A stretch of DNA of 64,000 bases from Gammaproteobacteria bacterium (GTDB lineage Bacteria > Pseudomonadota > Gammaproteobacteria > Pseudomonadales > Azotimanducaceae). This document shows positions 19,098-30,326 of this stretch, one piece after another. Positions within the stretch are counted from its first letter, which is position 1; each line of letters opens with the position of its first letter. The notes below the pieces were generated by a model. The model saw nothing but the letters and a program-made list of their open reading frames with translations. It made no database searches and was not told where the DNA came from. The translations under genes and the position numbers were made by a program. The stretch is from the NCBI GenBank assembly GCA_026707945.1, contig JAPOVV010000115.1:434001-498000 (forward strand). The letters run 5' to 3'.

Positions 19098-19909
19098 CAG
19101 ACAAACAGAGCTTTCACGATAAGGTTGAAAATGCGTGGCAGCAGACAAAGACTTTACTTTGCGTGGGTCTCGATCCTAGGCTTGAACTACTCCCTGCTCC
19201 GTTCGAGAAGGATCGCGATAGCGTTCTTGAATTCTGCAAGACGATCGTTGACGCAACAAGTGAATCGGCATGTGCGTACAAGCCGAATCACGCTTTTTTC
19301 GCTGCGTTAGGTCTAGAAGATGAACTCGCTGATCTGATAGAGTACATCCAAAACCGCTATCCAGACTTACCTGTGATACTGGACGCGAAGCGCGGGGACA
19401 TCGATTCAACAGCGGAGCAGTACGCGGTCGAAGCATTTGAACGATATCAGGCTGATGCCGTTACAGTCAATCCTTTCCTTGGTTGGGATACGGTAGAGCC
19501 GTTTCTCGCGTGGGAGAAACGCGGTGTATTCGTGTTGTGTCGAACGAGCAACGAAGGAAGCGCGTGGATTCAGACGCAACCGGATATTGATCCTGTCTAT
19601 GAGCAGATCGCAGAACGTGTGGACGCACTAAACAATCCGAATGTAGGTTTAGTGGTTGGTGCGACGAATTTAGAGGAACTTCGTGAAATCCGTGACTATG
19701 CACCGGAGACACTGCTGCTAGTTCCTGGCGTTGGCATTCAAGGCGCTAAAGCAGAAGACGTTCTCGAGACTGGATGTGCCGATGACGGTCGAGAAGTGCT
19801 GATAAACGTGTCCCGAGGCATCATTCACCAAGACGAGTCGGAAGATTACCTTGAATCGGTCACGACAAAAGTACGAGAGTACGCTTCGCAAATGATGATC
19901 GACGGGTAG
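19094..19909 (+). CDS. pyrF: Orotidine 5'-phosphate decarboxylase (type 2)
   Basis: Last step of UMP synthesis. At 271 residues it belongs to the longer type 2 family: the N-terminal LCVGLDPRLELLP and the catalytic ILDAKRGDIDSTA with Asp97, Lys99 and Asp102, then AVTVNPFLGWDTVEPFL and the phosphate-binding LLVPGVGIQGA. It overlaps ribC by 4 bases and is followed 49 bases later by thiD, which has its own AAGGAAG ribosome site. Confidence 0.95.
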   Translation: MTDKQSFHDKVENAWQQTKTLLCVGLDPRLELLPAPFEKDRDSVLEFCKTIVDATSESACAYKPNHAFFAALGLEDELADLIEYIQNRYPDLPVILDAKRGDIDSTAEQYAVEAFERYQADAVTVNPFLGWDTVEPFLAWEKRGVFVLCRTSNEGSAWIQTQPDIDPVYEQIAERVDALNNPNVGLVVGATNLEELREIRDYAPETLLLVPGVGIQGAKAEDVLETGCADDGREVLINVSRGIIHQDESEDYLESVTTKVREYASQMMIDG

Positions 19910-19958
19910 TCATTGGCACTAACATCTATAGTTTGTACGAAATCGAAATAAGGAAGTA

Positions 19959-20762
19959 ATGACGATACCTACGGTCGTTCTCGCGATCGGTGGGTTTGAT
20001 GGATCTGGAGGCGCGGGAAATTTAGCGGATGTGCGCGCGATCCAGCTTAGTGGCGGCTATCCGTGCGCAATCGTGACCGCGCTCACCGCTCAGAACACAC
20101 TGCGCGTCGATCGAATTGAGCGCGTATCGACTGAATTGATACGTCGTCAATTTAGATGCCTCGTTGACGATTTTCAGATTGGTGCGATCAAGATCGGCTT
20201 GCTACCTAGTGTAGCGTGCGTTGAGACGTTGATTGAGTGTCTTGAATCCGAGAAACTCAACTGTCCCATCGTTCTAGACCCGGTGATGCGCGCCACCAGT
20301 GGTGATGCACTGGCGGATGTGGAAGCGATTGAAGTACTACTCCAGGGGTTGGTACCTCTAACAACACTCATTACACCGAACATAGCGGAAGCGAGCAAAC
20401 TGACGAATAGATCTATCGACCATCTAGCAGATGCAATTGCATCAGGAAATCAGCTCCTACGCATGGGCTGCCAGAATGTGCTCGTAAAAGGTGGTCATTT
20501 CGAACGAGATAAGGGAACGGATATTTGGTGCTACCAAGAAGGGTACGAGGTGTTCGAACCGCGGGAACGTCAAGAGGGAACAGTTCGTGGTACGGGTTGC
20601 ATGTTTGCTTCGGCGATAGCGTGTCATTTAGGTCAAGGAAAATCAGTGCGTGACGCGATAACGGTCTCGAAGGCTCTTGTTAGTCACGTAATTTCCGAGG
20701 GACAGAGTTTTGGCCAAGGTACGCCAGTAACGACCTTAGGTATCAAGGATCAGAGCTTTTGA
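19959..20762 (+). CDS. thiD: Hydroxymethylpyrimidine/phosphomethylpyrimidine kinase
   Basis: Phosphorylates the HMP moiety (HMP to HMP-PP) for thiamine synthesis. The ribokinase fold shows GGFDGSGGAGNLADVRA at the N-terminus, where most ThiD have GAGIQAD, then ALTAQNT, the conserved DPVMRATSGD, and the C-terminal anion-hole motif GTGC at residues 211-214. 267 residues, normal length. It overlaps thiE by 4 bases (TTGA), so thiE is translationally coupled. Confidence 0.94.
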   Translation: MTIPTVVLAIGGFDGSGGAGNLADVRAIQLSGGYPCAIVTALTAQNTLRVDRIERVSTELIRRQFRCLVDDFQIGAIKIGLLPSVACVETLIECLESEKLNCPIVLDPVMRATSGDALADVEAIEVLLQGLVPLTTLITPNIAEASKLTNRSIDHLADAIASGNQLLRMGCQNVLVKGGHFERDKGTDIWCYQEGYEVFEPRERQEGTVRGTGCMFASAIACHLGQGKSVRDAITVSKALVSHVISEGQSFGQGTPVTTLGIKDQSF

Positions 20763-21385
20763 GATCATCGATTCCCCGATTGCATGTCATTACGGATGAA
20801 ACGGTTCAAAGCCGCTACACGCACATAGAGCTTGCTCGACTTTGCATCGATGCTGGTGCAGATGGCATTCAATACAGAGAGAAACGAGCAAAGCCACCGA
20901 GTGAACACGTTCAATCAGTCATCGGGATGTGCAGGATTTGTGACAATGCTGGCGCAAAATTAATTGTCAACGACTTTGTCGAGGTCGCTATTCGCGCTAA
21001 CGCAACCGCAGTACACCTGGGCCGTACTGACGAATCGATACAGTCAGCACGTGTCAGGCTCCCTGCGGATACGATGATCGGCGGCACGGCAAATTCGTTG
21101 GATGAAGCGCTACAGGTCGCGAAGCTTGATGTTGACTATTTAGGCGTCGGACCTGTGTTTGGGACTACGTCGAAAACGTCTCCCGCACCACCACTAGGTA
21201 TTGCTGCACTGCGCGAAATTTGTCAGCGGATCGAAAAACCAGTGATCGCTATCGGAAATATCCAATTGCAGAACGTTGCGTCAGTCCAAGCAGCTGGTGC
21301 ACACGGTGTTGCAGTCCTGTCGGCGATTTGTTGTGCGAAGGATGTATCGCAGGCTACACGCGAGTTCTGTGAGATCTTAGCGTAG
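20759..21385 (+). CDS. thiE: Thiamine-phosphate synthase ThiE
   Basis: Joins HMP-PP and the thiazole phosphate to thiamine phosphate. A 208-residue TIM barrel with QYREKRAK, KLIVNDFVEVA, AVHLGRTDE, the GVGPVFGTTSKTSP loop that binds pyrophosphate, and AIGNIQLQN. The start is TTG inside the thiD stop; no nearby ATG fits. The following gene is a second, more diverged member of the same fold, overlapping by one base. Confidence 0.92.
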   Translation: MRSSIPRLHVITDETVQSRYTHIELARLCIDAGADGIQYREKRAKPPSEHVQSVIGMCRICDNAGAKLIVNDFVEVAIRANATAVHLGRTDESIQSARVRLPADTMIGGTANSLDEALQVAKLDVDYLGVGPVFGTTSKTSPAPPLGIAALREICQRIEKPVIAIGNIQLQNVASVQAAGAHGVAVLSAICCAKDVSQATREFCEILA

Positions 21386-22041
21386 TGAAAGTCAATGCGG
21401 TTCCTCATCCAGAATTAATCGCTATTGTCGATCGTGGATATGCACGTGACTATGACCATTGGATTAGCACGGTACGTCGTTTAAGTGAACTTCCAGCTGA
21501 TCCGACGTTGTGCGTGCAGATTCGCGTCAAATCTCTGCCTCCCGAAAAGCTCGAGGAATCTGCAAGGCAAGTCCGTGAGGCATTTCAAAATCGATCGGTA
21601 ACGTTGAGCTGGAACGGCGATCCACGCATCGCGGCGTTATGTGGATTCGATGCCTGCCATCAGCCGCAAGCGAATATCGGTGAGTTGGACAAGGAAACGT
21701 CACACCTCATCCACAGCGCTTCGGTCCACGATGAGGCATCGTTAAAACGAGCGGAGTCATGTGGTGTCGATTTCGTCATCTTTGGACCAATTTTTGAACC
21801 TCATTGGAAAAAGGCGGAAGCGCAGGGCATCAACGAACTCGCTCGAGTAGCATCTTTGGCGAATGTGCCTGTGGTAGCAATAGGTGGCGTCAACTTGGAC
21901 ACAGTATCACGCATTGCGCAGGGTGGCGCGTGCGGCATTGCATGTCTATCCAGCGTAATGGACGCGCCAAACCCGATAGAAATTGTTACTGAGCTTCAAT
22001 CAAAATGGCGGGAGCGTGGAGGAAAGGTAACAACATGGTAG
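21385..22041 (+). CDS. Second ThiE/TenI-like protein
   Basis: A 218-residue TIM barrel similar to ThiE. QIRVKSLPPEK stands where ThiE has QYREK, IHSASVHDEASLKRAESCGVD in the middle, VIFGPIFEP with a shortened pyrophosphate loop, and VVAIGGVNLDTV near the end. The changed QYREK and loop motifs argue that it may not do the standard ThiE reaction; a TenI-like thiazole aromatase or a regulatory role is possible. The start is GTG, overlapping the thiE stop by one base (TAGTG). It ends the first thi gene block before the riboswitch. Confidence 0.8.
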   Translation: MKVNAVPHPELIAIVDRGYARDYDHWISTVRRLSELPADPTLCVQIRVKSLPPEKLEESARQVREAFQNRSVTLSWNGDPRIAALCGFDACHQPQANIGELDKETSHLIHSASVHDEASLKRAESCGVDFVIFGPIFEPHWKKAEAQGINELARVASLANVPVVAIGGVNLDTVSRIAQGGACGIACLSSVMDAPNPIEIVTELQSKWRERGGKVTTW

Positions 22042-22133
22042 CTTCTATAGTCGAGTGGGCGTCACGTACTAGCACACTCGTATTAAGCAAGTCGACCGAC
22101 GGTCTAGCTACGTTCGGTTGACCCTATAATCGT

Positions 22134-22216
22134 TGAGTCGGGGTACCTCCTTCGGTTGAGACGCGACAGCGAACCCGTTGAACCTGATCCGGCTAATACC
22201 GGCGTAGGGAAACATT

Positions 22217-22217
<1 letters not shown>
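22134..22217 (+). promoter_or_regulatory. TPP riboswitch (thi box) upstream of thiC
   Basis: The conserved aptamer runs GGGGTA, then TTGAGA (22157-22162), ACCCGTTGAACCTGATC, the GGCTAATACCGGCGTAGGGAA core and the following ACATTCCCC. P2 can form between CGGG (22139-22142) and CCCG. It is a standard TPP sensor (Rfam THI element). The expression platform lies directly behind it. TATAAT at 22125-22130 may be the -10 of its promoter, but no good -35 was seen. Confidence 0.93.
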
Positions 22218-24136
<1,919 letters not shown>

Positions 24137-24141
24137 TCGCG

Positions 24142-25137
24142 TTGGACGTAGCCATCGCCGGCGCTGGGTTGATCGGGCGCTTGCTCGGCTGGCATCTTGT
24201 CCGCGAAGGACATATCGTCAGCGTGTACGAAAGCGAGCCTCGAGACCACTCAACGAGCAGTTCGTATGTCGCTGCGGCTATGCTAGCGCCGATGAGTGAA
24301 TACCCGGATTGTGACCCGGCAATCTGGAAGATGGCGCAGACGAGTCTTGACTCGTGGACTGCGATCCTGAATGACTTGCACGTCCCATATGGGTTCGACG
24401 GATCCCTCGTTGTAGCGCATACTCAAGATGCTTCGTTGCTAGGGAAGTTTCGGCGTACGTTAGAGCGAGCTCAATTGAACGGTGTTGTTGAGCTATCGGC
24501 TAGCGAGTTGGCAACGTTGGAACCAGAGCTTGGGGATCGATTTACGACGGGTTTGCACTTGGTTGGTGAAGGCTGGTTGGACAATCGGGAATTGCTCAAA
24601 GCATTAGAGCGAGAATGCGGAGAAATCCACTTCGAATGTCCAGTCGATCCGCGCCAGATGCCTGGCGACATCAACGTTGATTGCAGGGGTATAGATGTCG
24701 AAGATCCGGAACTGCGAGGCGTCCGCGGCGAAGCAGTTCGAGTCTTCGCACCTGACGTGCGCTTGAGTCGCCCCGTTCGGCTGATGCACCCTAAGTACCA
24801 GCTCTACGTGTCCCCGAGACCAGACAACATGTATGTGATTGGTGCTACACAGATCGAAAGTTCTGCTAAGACGCCAATGACAGTGCGGAGTGCGCTTGAG
24901 CTTTTGTCGGCCGCGTACACGCTCCATGCGGGGTTTGCCGAGGCTGAAATATTGGAGTTGAATGTCGGAGTACGACCGGCGTATCCCGATAACCTTCCTC
25001 GTGTGCAATGGCGCGATGGGCTGTTGCAGATCAACGGTTTGTATCGACATGGGTATCTCGTAGCACCGGCTGTTGTGCAGGCTGCAATGGATGAAATAAA
25101 GACGGTATGCAAGTATTCGTTAACGGCGAGCCGGTAA
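24142..25137 (+). CDS. thiO: Glycine oxidase ThiO (FAD-dependent)
   Basis: Oxidises glycine to the iminoacetate needed by ThiG for the thiazole ring, replacing ThiH. An FAD-binding GAGLIG motif is at residues 7-12, followed by VYESEP and AAAMLAPMSEYP. The C-terminus has YVIGATQIESS, VGVRPAYPDNLP and GLYRHGYLVAP, as in ThiO/DadA-like oxidases. The start is TTG at 24142, right after thiC; no ATG precedes the FAD motif. Its 3' end overlaps thiS by 31 bases. 331 residues. Confidence 0.88.
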   Translation: MDVAIAGAGLIGRLLGWHLVREGHIVSVYESEPRDHSTSSSYVAAAMLAPMSEYPDCDPAIWKMAQTSLDSWTAILNDLHVPYGFDGSLVVAHTQDASLLGKFRRTLERAQLNGVVELSASELATLEPELGDRFTTGLHLVGEGWLDNRELLKALERECGEIHFECPVDPRQMPGDINVDCRGIDVEDPELRGVRGEAVRVFAPDVRLSRPVRLMHPKYQLYVSPRPDNMYVIGATQIESSAKTPMTVRSALELLSAAYTLHAGFAEAEILELNVGVRPAYPDNLPRVQWRDGLLQINGLYRHGYLVAPAVVQAAMDEIKTVCKYSLTASR

Positions 25138-25304
25138 CCGTCGAGTCAGGCCGGCTGAGTGAGATTCTCGTGTCGTTAGGGTACGAATGCGAGAAAGTTG
25201 CGGTTGCTGTAAACGAGACATTTGTTCCTCGCCAAACTTGGGAGTCTCGCGAACTAGCGTCAGACGATCGCGTGGACGTTCTCGCGGCGATTCAAGGAGG
25301 CTAA
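25107..25304 (+). CDS. thiS: Sulfur carrier protein ThiS
   Basis: A 65-residue ubiquitin-fold carrier that brings sulfur to ThiG as a C-terminal thiocarboxylate. It begins MQVFVNGEPV and ends in the obligatory AAIQGG. Gene 31 bases inside the thiO end, and its stop TAA is followed at once by the GTG start of thiG. No thiF (adenylation) gene is in the window, so activation must come from a MoeB/ThiF elsewhere. Confidence 0.93.
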   Translation: MQVFVNGEPVTVESGRLSEILVSLGYECEKVAVAVNETFVPRQTWESRELASDDRVDVLAAIQGG

Positions 25305-26096
25305 GTGAAGGACTCGTGTTGGTCGGTTTACGGTGCCGAACTGTCCAGCCGCTTATTTCTAGGAACGGCACGCTATCCATCGCCAGCAGTCGTCGAACAA
25401 GCGATTGTCGCGTCAAAAACTGATGTCATTACGACGGGATTACGCCGTCAAGCGCCACGGGAAGGTGGCGGCGACGCGTATTGGGAATTCCTGAAACAGC
25501 AGCAGCGCCACCTGCTACCAAACACAGCGGGTTGCGCGACCGCGAAAGAGGCGATCACACTTGCGCAAATGAGTCGGGAAATCTTTGAGACGGATTGGAT
25601 CAAGCTCGAAGTAACAGGCGACGAGTACAACCTTCAGCCGGACCCTTACGAACTCCTGACAGCGACGCGAGAACTCATAAGTCTGGGATTTAAAGTGTTT
25701 CCCTACACCACTGACGATTTGGTTGTTTGTACGCGGTTGGCGGAAATGGGTTGCGAAGTGATCATGCCATGGGGATCGCCGATTGGCACAGGCAAGGGTT
25801 TAATCAATCCTTATGCCCTTGCTACGCTGCGTAATCGATTGCCTACGATCAAGTTGATTCTTGACGCTGGGATCGGGTTGCCGTCGCATGCAGCGCAAGC
25901 GATGGAGCTCGGATTTGATGGTGTGCTGCTGAATACCGCAGTGGCAAAGGCCGATGATCCCGTTCAGATGGCGCGAGCGATGGCGCTAGCAATCGAGGCA
26001 GGACGCTCCGCTTATGAGGCGGGTGCGATGCCGGTGAGTGAAACCGCTCAGGCTTCAACGCCAATCGTGGGGCGACCTTTCTGGCACGCTAAGTAA
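25305..26096 (+). CDS. thiG: Thiazole synthase ThiG
   Basis: Forms the thiazole phosphate from DXP, the ThiO product and ThiS-thiocarboxylate. TIM barrel of 263 residues with [10 protein letters not shown], the Schiff-base Lys in [42 protein letters not shown] and the phosphate site [14 protein letters not shown]. The start is GTG, directly after the thiS stop. Last of the riboswitch-controlled thiC-O-S-G genes. Confidence 0.95.
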   Translation: MKDSCWSVYGAELSSRLFLGTARYPSPAVVEQAIVASKTDVITTGLRRQAPREGGGDAYWEFLKQQQRHLLPNTAGCATAKEAITLAQMSREIFETDWIKLEVTGDEYNLQPDPYELLTATRELISLGFKVFPYTTDDLVVCTRLAEMGCEVIMPWGSPIGTGKGLINPYALATLRNRLPTIKLILDAGIGLPSHAAQAMELGFDGVLLNTAVAKADDPVQMARAMALAIEAGRSAYEAGAMPVSETAQASTPIVGRPFWHAK

Positions 26097-26139
26097 CCAG
26101 ACCAAACAAACCAACTGAAACCTCTGACTAAGGAGAGTT

Positions 26140-27315
26140 ATGCCGACGCCACCATTCAATTGGGCTGACCCTTTCAACCTTGACGAGCAGCTGTCAGAAG
26201 AAGAGCGCGCGGTACGAGACTCGGTACGCGAATTCGCTCAGGATCGCTTGATGTCGCGTGTTCTCGAAGCGAATCGGAATGAACATTTCGACCGAGACAT
26301 CATGAATGAGATGGGGGAGATCGGGATTCTAGGGTCGACGCTATCGGAGAAATACGGTTGCGCGAATCTGAGCTACGTCTGTTACGGTCTCGCGGCTCGC
26401 GAGGTCGAGCGGGTAGATTCGGGTTATCGATCTGCAATGAGCGTGCAGTCGTCACTGGTCATGCATCCAATTAACGAATACGGCACAGAAGAACACCGGC
26501 AGCGATATCTCCCGAAATTGGCGACTGGTGAATGGGTGGGCTGCTTTGGACTCACGGAGCCTGATCATGGGTCTGATCCCGGGAGCATGAAAACGGTCGC
26601 GGTTGATGCGGGTGATTACTACGTATTGAATGGCTCGAAGACTTGGATTACCAACGCCCCGATCGCCGATGTCGCCGTCATTTGGGCAAAACTCGAAGGC
26701 GATATTCGAGGGTTTATTGTTGAGCGGGGAACGGATGGATTCTCAACGCCTCGAATTGATGGCAAAATGAGTCTACGTAGTTCTGTGACAGGACAGATCG
26801 TTCTTGAAGACGTGCACGTGGCGAAGGACGCCATATTCCCAACGGTTCGCGGACTGGCAGGACCTTTCGGGTGCTTGAACCGTGCACGGTATGGGATCGC
26901 CTGGGGATCTATGGGCGCTGCGGAGTTCTGCTTAGATGCTGCTCGTCAATACACGCTTGATCGCACACAATTTGGCCGGCCACTCGCCGCAAATCAGCTC
27001 ATCCAAAAAAAGCTCGCAGACATGCAAACGGATATCGCGCTCGGTTTGCAAGGCGCGCTTCGAATCGGCCGCCTCATGGATGAAGGCAACTGTCCCGTGG
27101 AGGCGATTTCCATCATGAAACGCAATAATTGTGGAAAAGCGTTGGATGCGGCGCGCGTAGCTCGCGATATGCATGGTGGTAACGGAATTTCAGATGAGTA
27201 CCACGTGATTCGGCACGTAATGAACCTTGAGACTGTCAACACGTACGAAGGTACACACGATATTCATGCACTGATTTTGGGTCGCGCGATCACAGGTATC
27301 CAAGCTTTCCAATAG
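26140..27315 (+). CDS. gcdH: Glutaryl-CoA dehydrogenase (acyl-CoA dehydrogenase family)
   Basis: FAD enzyme that oxidises and decarboxylates glutaryl-CoA to crotonyl-CoA in lysine/tryptophan breakdown. 391 residues. The FAD motifs [18 protein letters not shown] and WITNAP are present, and the catalytic Glu370 lies in [17 protein letters not shown], with the C-terminal ITGIQAF end typical of GcdH rather than other acyl-CoA dehydrogenases. AAGGAGAG precedes the ATG. The upstream gene is thiG, the downstream one uvrC, neither related in function. Confidence 0.9.
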   Translation: MPTPPFNWADPFNLDEQLSEEERAVRDSVREFAQDRLMSRVLEANRNEHFDRDIMNEMGEIGILGSTLSEKYGCANLSYVCYGLAAREVERVDSGYRSAMSVQSSLVMHPINEYGTEEHRQRYLPKLATGEWVGCFGLTEPDHGSDPGSMKTVAVDAGDYYVLNGSKTWITNAPIADVAVIWAKLEGDIRGFIVERGTDGFSTPRIDGKMSLRSSVTGQIVLEDVHVAKDAIFPTVRGLAGPFGCLNRARYGIAWGSMGAAEFCLDAARQYTLDRTQFGRPLAANQLIQKKLADMQTDIALGLQGALRIGRLMDEGNCPVEAISIMKRNNCGKALDAARVARDMHGGNGISDEYHVIRHVMNLETVNTYEGTHDIHALILGRAITGIQAFQ

Positions 27316-27322
27316 CGCTTTG

Positions 27323-29158
27323 ATGGTCGCCGACTTGCCGGAACGGAGCTTCGACTATGAATCGATGCTACGGTCGTTACCTACTAAATGCGGTGTTTAC
27401 CGTATGCTCGATGCAAACGGTAAAGTGCTCTATGTTGGAAAAGCTCGAAATCTGAAGGCTAGGGTTTCTAGCTACTTTCGCTCTGGTGGTTTAGCGTCGA
27501 AGACCATCGCCCTAATGAATAAGACGTGCGACGTGCAAGTTACCGCGTTACAGAGCGAAGTCGAGGCTTTAATTCTCGAACAGACGTTTATCAAGAGCGA
27601 ACGACCGCCGTACAACGTCATTCTGCGCGACGATAAGTCGTATCCCTTCATTCTGTTTAGCGATCACGACTACCCGCGTATCAGCCTTCACCGCGGCGCG
27701 AAACGTCATAAGGGAAAGTACTTCGGTCCTTACCCTAGCGCCAAAGCGACTCGTGACACCATTCAAATCCTGCAGAAACTGTTCAGGCTTAGGACATGCG
27801 ATGACACGTTCTTTAAGAATCGAACCCGGCCTTGTTTGCAATATCAAATCGGGCGGTGTAGCGGTTCTTGCGTCATGGACGTCGACAAAGCGGAGTATCA
27901 AGCCGACCTGCGACTTGCTGAAATGTTTCTAAAGGGCAAGAGTGAAGATCTACTCAACGAATTCAAGCAAGAGATGAACGAAGCTTCAGGTCAGCTTGAG
28001 TTCGAACGGGCGGCCAAATTACGCGATCAGATCAGAGACCTGGTTCGTGTGCAGCAATCCCAATACGTCGAGACGAGTACGGGAAGTGCGGATGTCTTTG
28101 GGATCGCATCCAGTGGACGGTACGTTTGTGTTCAAGGAATGTTTATCCGGGATGGGCGAATGCTTGGACATCGCACGTGGTATCCAAGAAACGAATTAAG
28201 TCAGGACGACCATGAGCTTCTCGCCGCATTTCTCGCGCAGTACTACTTTGGCGGCGTGGCGCGCGATTTACCGCGTGAAGTTCTGACGTCAACTCCGATC
28301 AACGATGAACAAACTCTGGAACAAGCACTTACTGACCTAGCGCAGCATCGAGTGGTACTGAGTTCACACGGCATCACCCAGCGAGCCCGCTGGCTCAAGC
28401 TCATTCGCGAAAACTGCGAGTTAGCGCTGAGCACCTACATGGCAAAACGTAAGAACGTATTCGAACGTTACGCTGAGCTTCAGGATGTATTAGAACTTGA
28501 CGAGGTCCCGCAGCGAATGGAGTGTTTCGACATCAGCCATTCCCAGGGTGAAGCGACGGTCGCATCGTGCGTGGTATTTGACAGTGAAGGACCGGTGTCT
28601 TCAGATTACCGACGCTTCAACATCAAAGCGCCAGTTGGAGGCGACGACTACGCGGCAATGGCCGAAGCCGTTGAACGACACTACACACGATTGAAATCGA
28701 ATGAAGCTAATCTACCTGACATCTTGCTCATTGACGGTGGCCGTGGTCAACTCAATCGTGTCCTGGAGGTACTAGCGGAGTTGCAAATTGATTCCATCGT
28801 AGTGCTAGGTATATCGAAAGGTGAAGGTCGACGCCCAGAATACGACACCGTGTGGGTAGAAGGCAACCATAAACTCGAACTCGCACCGAACAGTGCGGCG
28901 TTACATCTCTTACAGCAGTTGCGAGACGAGGCACATCGTTTTGCGATCACTGGCCACCGAAATCGACGGCAAAAGCAACGCCGACGATCTGAGATCGACG
29001 AGATTGAAGGCGTAGGTCCAAAACGCAAACGAGAACTGTTGACTCACTTCGGTTCAGCTGCGGCGATAAAAGGAGCCTCGATGGAAGAATTGGGAAAGGT
29101 TCCAGGTATTAGTACAAAGCTAGCTCAAGAGATCTATGGGGTTTTTCACGACGGTTAG
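27323..29158 (+). CDS. uvrC: Excinuclease ABC subunit C
   Basis: Nuclease that makes both cuts in nucleotide excision repair with UvrA/UvrB. The N-terminal GIY-YIG domain shows GVYRMLDANGKVLYVGKARNLKAR, a Cys-rich linker CLQYQIGRCSGSC, a UVR domain (QLEFERAAKLRDQI), the UvrC RNase H-like domain (MECFDISHSQGE, DILLIDGGRGQLNR) and a C-terminal HhH pair (IEGVGPKRKRELLTHFGS). A TTG lies just before the ATG at 27323. With pgsA further downstream it keeps the classic gammaproteobacterial order, but three features now separate them. Confidence 0.96.
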   Translation: MVADLPERSFDYESMLRSLPTKCGVYRMLDANGKVLYVGKARNLKARVSSYFRSGGLASKTIALMNKTCDVQVTALQSEVEALILEQTFIKSERPPYNVILRDDKSYPFILFSDHDYPRISLHRGAKRHKGKYFGPYPSAKATRDTIQILQKLFRLRTCDDTFFKNRTRPCLQYQIGRCSGSCVMDVDKAEYQADLRLAEMFLKGKSEDLLNEFKQEMNEASGQLEFERAAKLRDQIRDLVRVQQSQYVETSTGSADVFGIASSGRYVCVQGMFIRDGRMLGHRTWYPRNELSQDDHELLAAFLAQYYFGGVARDLPREVLTSTPINDEQTLEQALTDLAQHRVVLSSHGITQRARWLKLIRENCELALSTYMAKRKNVFERYAELQDVLELDEVPQRMECFDISHSQGEATVASCVVFDSEGPVSSDYRRFNIKAPVGGDDYAAMAEAVERHYTRLKSNEANLPDILLIDGGRGQLNRVLEVLAELQIDSIVVLGISKGEGRRPEYDTVWVEGNHKLELAPNSAALHLLQQLRDEAHRFAITGHRNRRQKQRRRSEIDEIEGVGPKRKRELLTHFGSAAAIKGASMEELGKVPGISTKLAQEIYGVFHDG

Positions 29159-29312
29159 ACGTATTCCAGTCAAGTTCCAATGGTGCTGACGATCTATGGT
29201 GCTGTGTGTATTTCTACACCTTTACTGTTAATAACACGCACACCTTGCTGACGGAAGGTGTCGAATATTCCAAGCGCTAAGCGGTATATCCGATTAAGCT
29301 AGCTTGACGTAG
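29159..29312. other. Intergenic region between uvrC and the DUF2799 gene
   Basis: No gene is seen in these 154 bases. ACACCTT (29240-29246) and AAGGTGT (29255-29261) form a 7-bp hairpin that could end the two convergent transcripts, though no T run follows on the plus strand. Confidence 0.35.
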
Positions 29313-29972
29313 TCAAAATGCAGAACAGTTGATCTCCGTGAAGTACCCTTTCTCTTCCGCGCTACGGATTGCTTTCTCACATTTTTCTACTAGGGTAGGC
29401 AGTCTGCTCGGGCTTGAAATTCGACTGTTCGAGCCAAATTCGAGGCGGCTCAACGACGTTCTCCCTGCCGCGAGATTGTAGTAGCGCGTACTCTCGATGC
29501 TTGGAATGACTACGTGTTCGACGTGGAAAGAACGTCTCCGAAGGTTCGGACTACCAGCACCATAAAGTTCTGGGTGTTTGGTTTGTTCCAACTTAACGAC
29601 GGCTTCGCGTAGCGCTCGCCCTGCCTTGTACCCGTTTTTAAAAACCGCGGCATCATGGTTCATACAGACTCTGCGAGCTTGTGCACCACTAAGGCCAAGA
29701 TTGAAACCGTTTTGACCTGTACAGTACTCAGCATGGCCCGCCACAAATCCGGCATCGTAGGCCTCACGGTCAAATTCCGTGGATTGATGATTGCATCTAC
29801 GTTCATATTTATCAGCGACTCTGTGTGACAGGCCTTTTGCACCGTCTCGGACGCCTAGTCCGTGCCAACTATGAGGCTCGCAGTTTAGGCGCATAACTTG
29901 GGAACAAGAAACGACTGCAAACAGTAGAGGTATCGCGAAGGACAGCCGAGTTAATACAACTGCTTTTAACAT
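29313..29972 (-). CDS. DUF2799 lipoprotein
   Basis: A 219-residue secreted protein. A signal peptide ends in the lipobox-like AVVSC, so it is probably a lipid-anchored envelope protein. The DUF2799 pattern is clear: C-x4-W--GLGVRDGAKG, RRCNHQSTEFDREAYDAGFVAGHAEYC, FNLGLSGAQARRVC and FKNGYKAGRAL. The function of the family is unknown. The last ~90 residues lie outside the domain. The start codon sits inside the stop of a small upstream ORF, giving a 7-base overlap. Confidence 0.72.
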   Translation of the reverse strand: MLKAVVLTRLSFAIPLLFAVVSCSQVMRLNCEPHSWHGLGVRDGAKGLSHRVADKYERRCNHQSTEFDREAYDAGFVAGHAEYCTGQNGFNLGLSGAQARRVCMNHDAAVFKNGYKAGRALREAVVKLEQTKHPELYGAGSPNLRRRSFHVEHVVIPSIESTRYYNLAAGRTSLSRLEFGSNSRISSPSRLPTLVEKCEKAIRSAEEKGYFTEINCSAF

Positions 29973-30178
29973 TCCATTCGTCGATTTTCTCGGTCGGTAT
30001 TCGGATTTGCTTCTCTAAATACTACGTACGAAAACTCTTGCTGGATCGAGTACTTCTTGTTTGAACGGTAAATCTTGATCACGATTCCTCCCCGCATCAA
30101 CTTGAGTAAGTTTTTCTCATGTTTGAATCGGTTTGGATTAAAGGAAGCTTCTCGGATCAATAGGTCGATAGAGACCAT
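29966..30178 (-). CDS. Small hypothetical protein upstream of DUF2799 gene
   Basis: A 70-residue ORF from an ATG at 30178 (a TTG at 30196 could extend it). It is basic and ends NTDRENRRMEC. I do not recognise it. In its favour: its stop overlaps the start of the DUF2799 gene (ATGTTAA), which looks like translational coupling. Against it: no clear ribosome site and no known motif. Confidence 0.35.
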   Translation of the reverse strand: MVSIDLLIREASFNPNRFKHEKNLLKLMRGGIVIKIYRSNKKYSIQQEFSYVVFREANPNTDRENRRMEC

Positions 30179-30326
30179 TTGAAAACACGAAACCAAGGCG
30201 TACGTCGCTCGGTTGCCATACTATTGACTACTAAGGGGTAGGTTCAATTTGCTATGACTACCTTCAGGTCTAGCTCAAAAGAGAATTCTGGGGAAACGAT
30301 GCAAACGACTTACAGGGTTTGCGACA
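30179..30326. other. Intergenic region upstream of pgsA
   Basis: Nothing recognisable: AT-rich DNA that should hold the divergent promoters for pgsA and the small ORF. I could not pick a convincing -35/-10 pair. Confidence 0.3.
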
